This document shows, piece by piece, positions 8,541 to 16,857 of a DNA stretch of 64,000 bases. The DNA comes from Schlesneria sp. (GTDB lineage: Bacteria > Planctomycetota > Planctomycetia > Planctomycetales > Planctomycetaceae): NCBI GenBank assembly GCA_028291515.1, contig JAQGHU010000078.1, positions 1-64,000 on the forward strand, written 5' to 3'. The notes beneath the pieces were generated by a model that made no database searches, was not told the DNA's origin, and saw nothing but the letters and a program-made list of their open reading frames with translations. The translations under genes were made by a program, and so were the position numbers. Numbering within the stretch: position 1 is the first letter of the stretch; the number at the start of each line of letters is the position of its first letter.

Positions 8541-8614
8541 GTTCTCGCGGAGTAGCCTGGAATGCTCGCCACCCTGTCACGGTGGAGACAGGGGTTCAAA
8601 TCCCCTCGAGAACG
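8541..8614 (+). tRNA. tRNA-Asp (GTC)
   Basis: Folds as a full 74-base cloverleaf: acceptor GTTCTCG/CGAGAAC, D stem GAGT/GCTC, anticodon stem CCACC/GGTGG with loop CTGTCAC (anticodon GTC, Asp), 4-base variable loop and T arm AGGGG-TTCAAAT-CCCCT, with discriminator G. No CCA is encoded. Bases 8-9 are CG instead of the usual TA, and the acceptor stem is unlike common bacterial tRNA-Asp. Together with its place between the RlaP operon and a DUF6602 gene this suggests an accessory tRNA, not the housekeeping copy. Confidence 0.85.
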
Positions 8615-8624
8615 CTCGTAATGA

Positions 8625-8693
8625 CGTGGGTGGGCCAGCGCTCAGCGGAGTTTCATAAGCTCCGACAGCCAGGTGCGACACCTGGACCCACTA
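8625..8693 (+). ncRNA. tRNA-Met-like RNA with reduced D arm
   Basis: Ten bases after the tRNA-Asp. Acceptor GTGGGT (8626-8631) pairs with ACCCAC (8686-8691); anticodon stem GGAGT/GCTCC with loop TTCATAA (anticodon CAT); T stem CCAGG/CCTGG with loop TGCGACA. The D region is only about 13 bases and forms no normal stem, position 55 is G instead of T, and the total is 69 bases. It may be a decayed tRNA-Met or a tRNA mimic. T-rich sequence follows. Confidence 0.6.
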
Positions 8694-8752
8694 TTTTCTA
8701 GAGTTGGCCGGGGTTTGATCATTGACCCACGCGTGAGAATCATCCGCTTGAC

Positions 8753-9505
8753 TCAGGACTCGTCCACCTTGTATGGCACCAGATGGAACCCCATGTTCGG
8801 CCTTCCGCGTTTCGCACTCAGAATCTTCAAAGAGTTCAGGAGACCGGCAAATACCATAAGGACTTCATGATACGGGAGGTGGGATTGGACGCGATGACAT
8901 AAGGCTTGCTCCTCACCGAACGTCCACGAAGGTTTTCCGGGAACGCAAATCACCTGGAGATAATCGTGGATAGCAATTTGGAGTTCAGTGGCCACACTTT
9001 CCACACGATCACCTTCTGACCCGGCGAGATCACTGCGGAATCCAAACAATAGGTTGAGTGGCAAAATAGCGGGTTCAGCGCCCCAAAAATGATTACCATC
9101 CGAGAGAGGCGGCGGTCGATAAATTACCATCCTCTTGAAGTCTTCGGTCCGCCTTATAGCTTGTCTAACCGATTCACGAGTAAGCTTTGATTTCACTTCA
9201 ATCACGGCAACGACAGACTCTATGAAGTAGATGCCCGCTCCACGTGCCGAGTACAACGGACGAAAGATACTGTCATCCCAAATGATGATGTCGCATTGAC
9301 CACTCTGCTGTCCTTGGCAATCGACAACAACCCCTGTCCCAGCTCGGTATGGCGGCATGAGGAGAGGCTCAATAAATGATTCAATCAGTGACTCCCGGAG
9401 TACGCCTTTTACGCCGTCGTGTTCAACGTCACCAAGTCCTTCAGCGATCGATATGATTCGGTCGAGGGATCGACGAAGCAGTTGGACGGTGACGGTGTTT
9501 TCCAT
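8753..9505 (-). CDS. DUF6602 protein with PD-(D/E)xK-like residues
   Basis: A 250-residue protein that I recognise as DUF6602 from GVLRESLIESFIEPLLMPP, GTGVVVD, SGQCDIIIWDD and IESVVAVIEVKSKLT. The D72 ... E103-V-K105 arrangement is that of a PD-(D/E)xK nuclease core, so nuclease activity is a reasonable inference. DUF6602 genes are often found in accessory and defence neighbourhoods. It is transcribed toward the tRNA-like genes and the RlaP operon. The C-terminal half (PPLSDGNHFWGAEPAILPLNLLFG and after) has no motif I can name. Its codon use looks less GC-rich than its neighbours, which fits horizontal transfer. Confidence 0.75.
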   Translation of the reverse strand: MENTVTVQLLRRSLDRIISIAEGLGDVEHDGVKGVLRESLIESFIEPLLMPPYRAGTGVVVDCQGQQSGQCDIIIWDDSIFRPLYSARGAGIYFIESVVAVIEVKSKLTRESVRQAIRRTEDFKRMVIYRPPPLSDGNHFWGAEPAILPLNLLFGFRSDLAGSEGDRVESVATELQIAIHDYLQVICVPGKPSWTFGEEQALCHRVQSHLPYHEVLMVFAGLLNSLKILSAKRGRPNMGFHLVPYKVDES

Positions 9506-9606
9506 CTTTCGCAGTCATTTAGCTGAGAAACAAATTGGCTCTCGCGCAAACTCTGGTGCGTGTTTATTGCAATATCAACATCACTGATGCCGAGACTTAT
9601 TCGTGG

Positions 9607-10821
9607 TCATGACTCGGGATCCAGCAGCTGGATCACGTGACGCACGGTATATGGTTTCTTTACAAGGCCGCTGGCACGGGCTGAGTTCCATTGCATCATG
9701 CAGACGTGGTTGGATGTGGCGAGGATCACGGGGTCGCCAATGGCTTCGTTCAGGAAGGCTGATTTGCGGGCGAGGATCTCGCGGGAGTTTTCTGGTTTCT
9801 GGATGTTGTAGACTCCGCCCGAGCCGCAGCAGTCGCGGGCCATCGGGGCGAGTTCCCAATTGTAGCCTGTCGCATTCAGGACATTGGTCGGAATGCCGGG
9901 CATCTTCTGGCCGTGGATGAGATGACATGGCAGATCAACGTAAACGCGGGCTTTGTCGTCGCGCCGTGGACGCGACTTGAGTCCGATCTCTCCCAAGAAA
10001 CTGAGGACATCACGCACGGGGATATCGCCTGGTAGAGCTTTCCCCAGTGCCAGGCCGCATCCCGAAGAGTTGCTGACCACCGCGTCGACATCCAACAAGC
10101 CAAACGCACGACGATTTCTGGCCTGCAACTCTTCGATGCCGCCTAAACCGGTATGTTCCTGAAACGCGCCGCAACACCCCTGCTCCGGCGGGATGATCAC
10201 TTGCACGTTGTTCTCGATCAGGACTCGCACGGTCGCGAAGTTGATTTCGCGGAACAGCGATTCCATCAGGCAACCGGTCAGAAAGGCGACTCGCGGGCCA
10301 GTGGGACGATGTCGCTCCATTAGTTGACGTGTGTACGAAATGGTCGATTGAGCCGCGGCCGGGTTCCCCGCGAAGAGGAACCGATGCGGCAGCAAGCCCA
10401 TTTTTCGCAGCAGTCGCGCCGGCAGCATCGCCAGGTTGAAGAGCGATTGGTGAGACGCGAGCTTGGATGCCAAGCGCAAGGCAAAGCCGGGATTCGATCG
10501 CTTGGTAGCGACGTGCTCGTGCCGCACCTTCTCGAAGATCGTTCCATACGGGACGTTGGCCGGACAGGCCGATTCACAGGCGAGGCAGCCGACACATTCC
10601 GACGTGTAGAAGTCGGTCCACGTATCTTGAGGTAGCCGCCCTTCGGCCTCTTCGCGCCACAATCGCAGGCGGCCGCGCGGCGAATTGTTTTCGTCGCCCG
10701 TCAGTTTGTAGGTGGGACAGACTTCCAGGCAAAAGCCGCAATGCACGCAACTAGCCAGCAAATCCAGGTCATTGGCGAGTGGGGGACAGGCGGGAGCGGA
10801 GGGTTGGTTCGACGTGGTCAC
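9607..10821 (-). CDS. glcF: Glycolate oxidase iron-sulfur subunit GlcF
   Basis: A 404-residue electron-transfer subunit of glycolate/lactate dehydrogenase. Two 4Fe-4S clusters are bound by CVHCGFCLEVCP (C25, C28, C31, C35) and CVGCLACESACP; two CCG domains follow with GCCGAFQEHTG and DCCGSGGVYN, the latter for a further cluster. I start at the GTG at 10821, which overlaps the stop of the upstream FAD subunit as GTGA; an open frame further upstream lies inside that gene. It passes electrons from the FAD subunit to the quinone pool. Confidence 0.92.
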   Translation of the reverse strand: MTTSNQPSAPACPPLANDLDLLASCVHCGFCLEVCPTYKLTGDENNSPRGRLRLWREEAEGRLPQDTWTDFYTSECVGCLACESACPANVPYGTIFEKVRHEHVATKRSNPGFALRLASKLASHQSLFNLAMLPARLLRKMGLLPHRFLFAGNPAAAQSTISYTRQLMERHRPTGPRVAFLTGCLMESLFREINFATVRVLIENNVQVIIPPEQGCCGAFQEHTGLGGIEELQARNRRAFGLLDVDAVVSNSSGCGLALGKALPGDIPVRDVLSFLGEIGLKSRPRRDDKARVYVDLPCHLIHGQKMPGIPTNVLNATGYNWELAPMARDCCGSGGVYNIQKPENSREILARKSAFLNEAIGDPVILATSNHVCMMQWNSARASGLVKKPYTVRHVIQLLDPES

Positions 10822-13211
10822 GAAATGTTTGCTTCCTGCACGAGACGTGTAATCCAGTCCGTTTCCAACGCAGAAGGAGCGGGCGGCGACAGATGACGCG
10901 ATTGCCAATCGCCGCCGATCGATTCCAACGGCTGCGCGTGGTGAGTCACTAATTCACGGACGCGATCTGATTTGCTGGCGTTTTCCGGGAGATACCCGTG
11001 GACTACGCCGTTGTAGCAGAGCGTGACACAGCGAACTCCAGTTGTGGCAAGCGAGTTAGTCAGTGCGACGACATGCTCGGGCGACGACTTGAACGCGAAG
11101 TCAGGCAGGCCATCCAGCGGTGCGGCGACGTTCGGCTCGATCCTTAATGTCAGCGATTGCGAAGTGGCGAACTTCGAGAGGAACGCGTCGACCACCGGAG
11201 CTTCAGCAGCCGGACAATTGATGACGATTCGCAAGCGACGTGTGTTTCCTTCGGCCAGCAGATCGATCGAGTCGAACCAGTGCATCCAATTGTTTTTCAA
11301 CAACAGGGGAACAGCACGCGAGATGGCATCGGCAGTGCCATCCAGCCAATAGATGCTGGTGACGCCGCAATCGGGACGCAGACGAATCACGTAGTCAATA
11401 GGCTCACCAAAGCGGTTGCCGCTCGAGAGGAAGAAGCGAAACAGGTCGTAGCCGGTGGTCGTCTTCACCACTCGTTCGCCGATTCGGACGATGTGCCCGT
11501 TGGGCAGCTTCCAGTTCATGCCGACGACGTTGTCGCAAAATGGTCCGAAGCGAGAGGACGCGGGAGTGTAGCCGGTGGCATCGACATGCTCACGCAGGGT
11601 GGCGTTCGCATCGAGCAGCAGCGGATACCGCAATTTGTGCGCAGCGGCTTGAGCATGGATGTCGGCAGCGGTCGCTGTCGCAGGCAGACAGAGGATGCCG
11701 TCGATCTCGTCGAGGAATGAGACGAAACAACGCGAGCCTGTCGATCCATTTTTCTTGGCACTCGCATCGGGTTGCTGATGCCCATTGGTGTGAGCGCCGT
11801 TCGCGTTGGATGTGGGGTCGAATCTTCGGTCGGCGAAAACCTTGAGCGGATTGAGTTGATGCCGCGCGTTGAAGACCGCGGGGATCGCTAACTGGATTCG
11901 CGTCGTTTCGGGTCCGAAGACCAGCGGCATGTAGGCCGTCTTGTCGTTGCCGATACCGTGCTCGCCGGAGAGGGTTCCACCGACATCGACCACACGCTGC
12001 ATCAGGCGTTTACCAATATGCTCGACTCGTTCCAGTTCACCCGGATTGCGGGAATCGAACAGGAAATTGGGGTGCAGGTTGCCGTCGCCCGCGTGAAACA
12101 CGTTGACGGCTCGCACACCGGCCGCGTCGGCTTCGTCGTAGACCAGTTGCAGCAATTCGGCGAGGGCCCGTTTGGGGATCACCGCGTCCTGCACGACGAA
12201 ATCGGCACTCAACTGCCCCATCAGGCCGCCGGCCGCTTTGCGTGCTTTCCAGAGTTTCTTACGTTGCTCTTCGTCGTCACTGAAGACAACGTCTTTAGAC
12301 CCGGCATCGCGCAAGATTTGAGCGACTGCTTCGACGCGAGCGTCGACCAATTCGGGCGGGCCATCGATTTCAGTCAGCAGCATGAACGAGTCTTTGGGGA
12401 GGCCAACCGCCATCGGACTGTTCTCGACCATCGCCACGCAGCGTGGGTCCATCAGTTCGATCGCGACGGGGAACGACGAATGGACCACCAGCGCGTGAAT
12501 CGCCTTCTCCGCCATGATCAGGTCCGGATAGGTCGCGCGGAAGGTCCAGACCTTGTCGGGCCGCGGCAATGTTCGCAGCCAGAATCGAGTGAACGCGGCG
12601 AGCGTTCCTTCGGACCCGACCATGAACCGCTTCCAATCTTCTCGCCACGCACCGCGGCCTCCCGCGGGACCGCCGAATCGGTGGACGCTGCCGTCGAGCA
12701 GAATCGCTTCGACACCCAATACGTAGTTACTGGTCACGCCATAACGGAAGCAATGCGCCCCGCCAGCGTTCATTGCGACGTTACCGCCCAGCGTGCAAAC
12801 CGGCCCGCTACTCGGGTCGGGAGGATAGAAAACTCCATGCGGCTTGAGCGTCTCATCGAGTTGGTTCAGCGTGACGCCGCATTCGACCTCGCACCAGAAC
12901 CCTTCCTTGCAGATCGTTCGGACGGCACGCAAAGCGGAGGTATGAACAACAACGCCTCCCTGGGCCGCGACCGGCCCACCCGACAGAGATGTCCCCGCGC
13001 CACGCACGCAAATCGGGACGTTCAGTTCTTTGGCTCGCTGCAGAACACGGATCATCTCGTCAGCATCGGCCGGAATGATGACGGCGTCCGGGCGAAACGT
13101 CTTATAACCCAACCCGTCCGCGTCGTAGCCGGCCAGTTGCGCAGGAGAGGTCAGCACGCGGCCGCGCGTGGCACACTGCTTGAGGATCGTGGCGAGTTGT
13201 TCTGAACTCAT
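10818..13211 (-). CDS. GlcD-GlcE fusion, FAD subunit of glycolate oxidase
   Basis: A 797-residue FAD-linked oxidase. Residues 1-460 are a complete GlcD: PCMH FAD-binding part with ICVRGAGTSLSGGPVA and PPDPSSGPVCTLGGNVAMNAGG, and C-terminal cap with HAGDGNLHPN and GGTLSGEHGIG. After a low-complexity linker (SNANGAHTNGHQQPD) comes a second, shorter FAD-binding unit resembling GlcE: FLDEIDGILCLPATATAADIH, GPFCDNVVGMNWKLPNG and RIGERVVKTTTGYD. GlcD and GlcE are separate proteins in E. coli. The gene is first in an operon with glcF (4-base overlap) and oxidises glycolate or D-lactate-type 2-hydroxy acids. Confidence 0.88.
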   Translation of the reverse strand: MSSEQLATILKQCATRGRVLTSPAQLAGYDADGLGYKTFRPDAVIIPADADEMIRVLQRAKELNVPICVRGAGTSLSGGPVAAQGGVVVHTSALRAVRTICKEGFWCEVECGVTLNQLDETLKPHGVFYPPDPSSGPVCTLGGNVAMNAGGAHCFRYGVTSNYVLGVEAILLDGSVHRFGGPAGGRGAWREDWKRFMVGSEGTLAAFTRFWLRTLPRPDKVWTFRATYPDLIMAEKAIHALVVHSSFPVAIELMDPRCVAMVENSPMAVGLPKDSFMLLTEIDGPPELVDARVEAVAQILRDAGSKDVVFSDDEEQRKKLWKARKAAGGLMGQLSADFVVQDAVIPKRALAELLQLVYDEADAAGVRAVNVFHAGDGNLHPNFLFDSRNPGELERVEHIGKRLMQRVVDVGGTLSGEHGIGNDKTAYMPLVFGPETTRIQLAIPAVFNARHQLNPLKVFADRRFDPTSNANGAHTNGHQQPDASAKKNGSTGSRCFVSFLDEIDGILCLPATATAADIHAQAAAHKLRYPLLLDANATLREHVDATGYTPASSRFGPFCDNVVGMNWKLPNGHIVRIGERVVKTTTGYDLFRFFLSSGNRFGEPIDYVIRLRPDCGVTSIYWLDGTADAISRAVPLLLKNNWMHWFDSIDLLAEGNTRRLRIVINCPAAEAPVVDAFLSKFATSQSLTLRIEPNVAAPLDGLPDFAFKSSPEHVVALTNSLATTGVRCVTLCYNGVVHGYLPENASKSDRVRELVTHHAQPLESIGGDWQSRHLSPPAPSALETDWITRLVQEANIS

Positions 13212-13293
13212 AGGGGGGATGTCGGTTCGTGGCGGTCTATCGGGATGGATGCGGAAGTTCTAACGAATTCGGGGCGGTTATGCACAGGGAGAG

Positions 13294-13479
13294 GAGGTTA
13301 GCCACGGATTGAACACGGATGAAACACGGATTTTGAAGAGGGAGATTTCGTGGGCTGACTTGCAGGCCGTGAACTTTGTCTGCTTACCGGATGACTCGGA
13401 GTGAACAATCAGACTTTGTCTTTTCTATCTCTTTTGTCCTAATCCGTGTTTCATCCGTGTTCAATCCGTGGCTAACCTC
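13294..13479. repeat. Perfect 39-bp inverted repeat, CACGGAT family
   Basis: Bases 13294-13332 (starting GAGGTTAGCCACGGATTG) and 13441-13479 are exact reverse complements across 39 bp, separated by 108 bases. The arms carry the tandem ACACGGAT unit also seen at 8346. It lies between the glycolate oxidase operon and the glycosyltransferase gene. No gene is carried inside. Confidence 0.9.
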
Positions 13480-13495
13480 TTCCTCCGTGGCCTTG

Positions 13496-14686
13496 TCAGT
13501 AATACACGTGCTTCCGTAAAAGTTCGAGCGGGTAGAAGGTGTCTCGCCAGCGGACTCCGCCTTGTCGCAGCGTGATCCAGGTGGATCGCACGAAAGCGAA
13601 CAGGAAGGCCATGCTGGCGGGGATCATCAAGGGGAACAGCCAGAACGAGTGACCGAACAGGTACGAATTGAAGCCGTAGATGAGATGCGAGAGGACAAGG
13701 GCGACCACAAAGCCAGTTCGAGCGTCACCTGCGAAAAGGCTTCCGACTAGCGGCCCCAAGAACAGGAAAGTGGTGACGCTGACGATCCACAGCAGGCTGA
13801 ACAATGAATAGTTTGCTGCTGCAAAAGCATTCTTTTCGAGTCCCGTGATGCAGGCCCAGGCGGACTGCTGCCAGCGGATGTTGAGCCCATCCCCTGCCCT
13901 TAACACCTCGCCACGTGACCCCATTCTCTTGAGAAGTTTGCCGAGTTTGACATCGTCGAGAATATCGAGCCGGATAGCCTGAAAGCCGCCAGCGAGTTCC
14001 AGAGCCGAGCGGCGGACCAGATTGAAGGCACCCACACCGGCATAAAACCAGGGAGCCTTCGATGGAACCAGACTGGGCTGTGTTCCACCCATGAAGATCA
14101 GCGCGAAGCAGGCCACGAAGGCGGCTTCGAAGAGGCTGTGCGCTTCGATGTTGGGGAACAGCGGCAGATGATCAAGGTTCCTCGCGACGGCGTATCGCAC
14201 CGCCCGACGCAGCGTATCGGGCTTGTAAATGACATCGCCATCGGTGAACAACACCCACTCACCCCGCGACTGCTGGCTGCCCATCTGGAGCGCGTGGTTT
14301 TTGCCGAGCCAGTCGTCGGGGAGTTCCGTGATATGGATGACTCGCAATGTTCGTTGGACCGCCTGGGAACTCTCCGTGTTGTTGGCCGATGCAGCGACCT
14401 CGGCGGCCAAGCTGTCCATGATCGCGCCGGTTTGATCGCGCGATCGATCATTCAATGCGATAATCTCGAAGTTGGGATAATCGGACTGCCAGAGTGATCG
14501 TAGACCGGCTTCGATCTTGTGACCTTCGTCGCGTGCGGGGACGACAATGGACAGGAAGGGCCAACGCTCGGGTTCAGGAACGCGGTCACTTTGCCGTTTC
14601 AGCGACCGACCGATGAACCACAACGACGGCAGGCCCGTCGCCACGGCCCAGATCGCCACCAGGAACCAACCGATGCCGGACAACAT
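13496..14686 (-). CDS. Membrane glycosyltransferase family 2
   Basis: A 396-residue inverting GT2 enzyme with one N-terminal membrane segment (residues 3-27) and about three near the C-terminus. The catalytic part has FLSIVVPARDEG, ALNDRSRDQTG (nucleotide-sugar Asp), LFTDGDVIYKP (DxD-like metal site), the acceptor acid LDILDDVKLG and a RWQQS segment in place of QxxRW. This form resembles the CrtQ/HpnB-like group that acts on lipid acceptors, so transfer of a sugar to a membrane lipid or carotenoid is possible; the substrate is not known. Confidence 0.8.
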   Translation of the reverse strand: MLSGIGWFLVAIWAVATGLPSLWFIGRSLKRQSDRVPEPERWPFLSIVVPARDEGHKIEAGLRSLWQSDYPNFEIIALNDRSRDQTGAIMDSLAAEVAASANNTESSQAVQRTLRVIHITELPDDWLGKNHALQMGSQQSRGEWVLFTDGDVIYKPDTLRRAVRYAVARNLDHLPLFPNIEAHSLFEAAFVACFALIFMGGTQPSLVPSKAPWFYAGVGAFNLVRRSALELAGGFQAIRLDILDDVKLGKLLKRMGSRGEVLRAGDGLNIRWQQSAWACITGLEKNAFAAANYSLFSLLWIVSVTTFLFLGPLVGSLFAGDARTGFVVALVLSHLIYGFNSYLFGHSFWLFPLMIPASMAFLFAFVRSTWITLRQGGVRWRDTFYPLELLRKHVYY

Positions 14687-14964
14687 TGTATTTCTCGAAT
14701 CAATCAGATTGGAGTTCGCAAACGTGTGAAACTTGATGCATCGTCAAAACGGAAAGGGGTGTTGGCATCGTTGTAAGTCAGATCTTCTGAAGACCCGATC
14801 TCTTGGCGAGATTTGGCGATACCGAATCGAGTTCAGACAAAGCACCGCCTTGGCACAGCATGAGCACTTTTGACCCACTGTGACAGTCGAGTGACCATTT
14901 TCTGATCTTGTTTTGATCAGCAGTAAAGGTTGGGACTGACGATGCAGAGTGCTATAACGTCAGC

Positions 14965-16857
14965 ATGTCGGAATTTACTGTTCCATCATTATCAGCGGAC
15001 TGCGGAGCCTTCCTCAGTGCTACCGGCGAGTGTCACTGGCGTGTTTGGGCTCCTTATGCCAACACGGTGCAGTTGGTCCTTGTGGATCCAGCGGGCGATC
15101 GCTCAACGCACGAGATGTCTCTGGACGACCAGGGGCACTTCGTCTTCACGGCTGTCGGGATTAAAGAAGGCCAGCGCTACGCCTTCTTATTGAACGGAAA
15201 CCGCGAGGTTCCGGACCCCGCTTCGCGATGGCAACCCGATGGTGTGCATGCTTCCTCGGCCGTCTGGGACGCACAAGCATTCACCTGGTCCGATTCCGGT
15301 TGGGAGGGCGTCGCACGCGAATCACTGGTGATCTACGAGTTGCACGTCGGCACCTTCACACCCGAGGGAACGTTCGCCGCAATCATTCCACGGCTGGCGT
15401 CATTGCGAGAACTGGGCATTACGGCCATCGAGTTGATGCCTGTGGGACAGTTCCCCGGTCGCCGAAATTGGGGTTATGACGGCACCTATTGGTATGCCGC
15501 GCAGAATTCGTATGGCGGGCCACGCGAACTGCAGCAGTTAGTCGATGCCTGCCACGCCGTCGGCATGGCGATTGTGCTGGACGTGATCTACAACCACCTG
15601 GGTCCCGAGGGAAACTACCTGAATGAGTTCGGCCCCTATTTTACGGGGCATTATCACACTCCGTGGGGCAGCGCGCTGAACTACGATGATGACGGCTGCG
15701 ACGACGTGCGAAAGTTCGTTACGAACAATGTCAGGCACTGGATTCGTGATTTTCACTTCGACGGCTTGCGTCTGGATGCCGTGCATGCCATTTGCGATGG
15801 CAGCAGTCAGCATCTGCTGGCCGACATCAAACTCGCGGCGAATGACGAGGCGGCGAGACATGACTGGCCGGTTCACATCATCGCCGAGAGCAGCTTGAAT
15901 GATGTACGATTGCTACGCCCGCTGGAACAAGGGGGCTATCGCCTGGATGCTCAATGGAATGATGATTTTCATCACTGCGTCCATGCGCTGCTGACAGGCG
16001 AAAGCAGCGGCTATTATTCCGACTACTATTCGCCAGCGACTCAATTGGTGAAGGCATTTAACGACACATTCGTTTACGATGGTTGTCACAGTCCGTTTTT
16101 AGGGCGTCAACATGGAGCCCCTGTCGGTGACCTGACGGGGGATCGGTTTGTTGTCAGTGTTCAGACACACGATCAAGTGGGAAACCGAGCCCTTGGCGAA
16201 CGTCTGACACATCTTGTCGATCCGGCCAAATTACGATTGGCTGCGGCACTGCTGTTGCTATCTCCTCATATCCCCATGCTGTTTATGGGTGAGGAGTACG
16301 GAGAAGAATGTCTGTTTCCCTTTTTTTGCGACTTCGGCGATTTGCATTTGCAGGACGCCGTCCGTCGCGGGCGCCGGGCGGAATTCCCGCAATTTGCCTG
16401 GTCGGACGAGTTCCCCGACCCCCAGGACGAGCAAACGTTTCTACGAGCCAAACTCCGTTGGAGCTGGCCGGTATCGTCATCGCAAATGGGTCTGCGCCGT
16501 CTGTATCAAGACTTACTGAGAGCTCGTCGAACCTGGCCCGCTTTGAAAGATTTTCGACATCGAACAGCCAGTCTGCTGACCACCACGGAAGGAGCGACCG
16601 TGCTGCATCTAGTGCGTGGCACACCGACGCAGCCCAGCCAACAACTCCACGCTTACTTCAATCTGGGACCGATCGAAGCGTCGGGCACTTGGGAACCATC
16701 CACCCAAGGACCGCTGCTCAGTACCGAAGCCATCCGGTACGGCGGCAGAGGGGAAACGACCACGCTTGGAAGCACACTAGCGCCATTTGAATGCCTGGTG
16801 CTGCATCCCCTTGAAGGAGATTTTTGTGAGCATGATCAGTCCCGAGACCGAAGTTGA
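14965..16857 (+). CDS. treZ: Malto-oligosyltrehalose trehalohydrolase TreZ
   Basis: Releases trehalose from the end of malto-oligosyltrehalose, the second step of the TreY-TreZ route from glycogen-like glucans. The 630-residue protein has the N-terminal CBM48-type domain (CHWRVWAPYANTVQLVL), the GH13 barrel with ELMPVGQFPGRRNWGYDG, nucleophile D271 in DGLRLDAVH, acid/base E308 in IIAESSLND, and the TreZ-like QTHDQVGNRALGERL. The end overlaps the treY start by 32 bases. No strong Shine-Dalgarno is seen before 14965, but the start fits the family. Confidence 0.93.
   Translation: MSEFTVPSLSADCGAFLSATGECHWRVWAPYANTVQLVLVDPAGDRSTHEMSLDDQGHFVFTAVGIKEGQRYAFLLNGNREVPDPASRWQPDGVHASSAVWDAQAFTWSDSGWEGVARESLVIYELHVGTFTPEGTFAAIIPRLASLRELGITAIELMPVGQFPGRRNWGYDGTYWYAAQNSYGGPRELQQLVDACHAVGMAIVLDVIYNHLGPEGNYLNEFGPYFTGHYHTPWGSALNYDDDGCDDVRKFVTNNVRHWIRDFHFDGLRLDAVHAICDGSSQHLLADIKLAANDEAARHDWPVHIIAESSLNDVRLLRPLEQGGYRLDAQWNDDFHHCVHALLTGESSGYYSDYYSPATQLVKAFNDTFVYDGCHSPFLGRQHGAPVGDLTGDRFVVSVQTHDQVGNRALGERLTHLVDPAKLRLAAALLLLSPHIPMLFMGEEYGEECLFPFFCDFGDLHLQDAVRRGRRAEFPQFAWSDEFPDPQDEQTFLRAKLRWSWPVSSSQMGLRRLYQDLLRARRTWPALKDFRHRTASLLTTTEGATVLHLVRGTPTQPSQQLHAYFNLGPIEASGTWEPSTQGPLLSTEAIRYGGRGETTTLGSTLAPFECLVLHPLEGDFCEHDQSRDRS

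Noticed and set aside
8701-8735. A third tRNA-like fold (GGGT...ACCC) after the tRNA-Met-like RNA
   Set aside because: Only one short stem can be drawn; no T arm or acceptor partner is present.
11958-13205. 415-codon open frame on the plus strand, antisense to the GlcD-GlcE gene
   Set aside because: The minus strand encodes a clear FAD oxidase; the antisense translation matches no family and is a shadow of GC-rich codon use.
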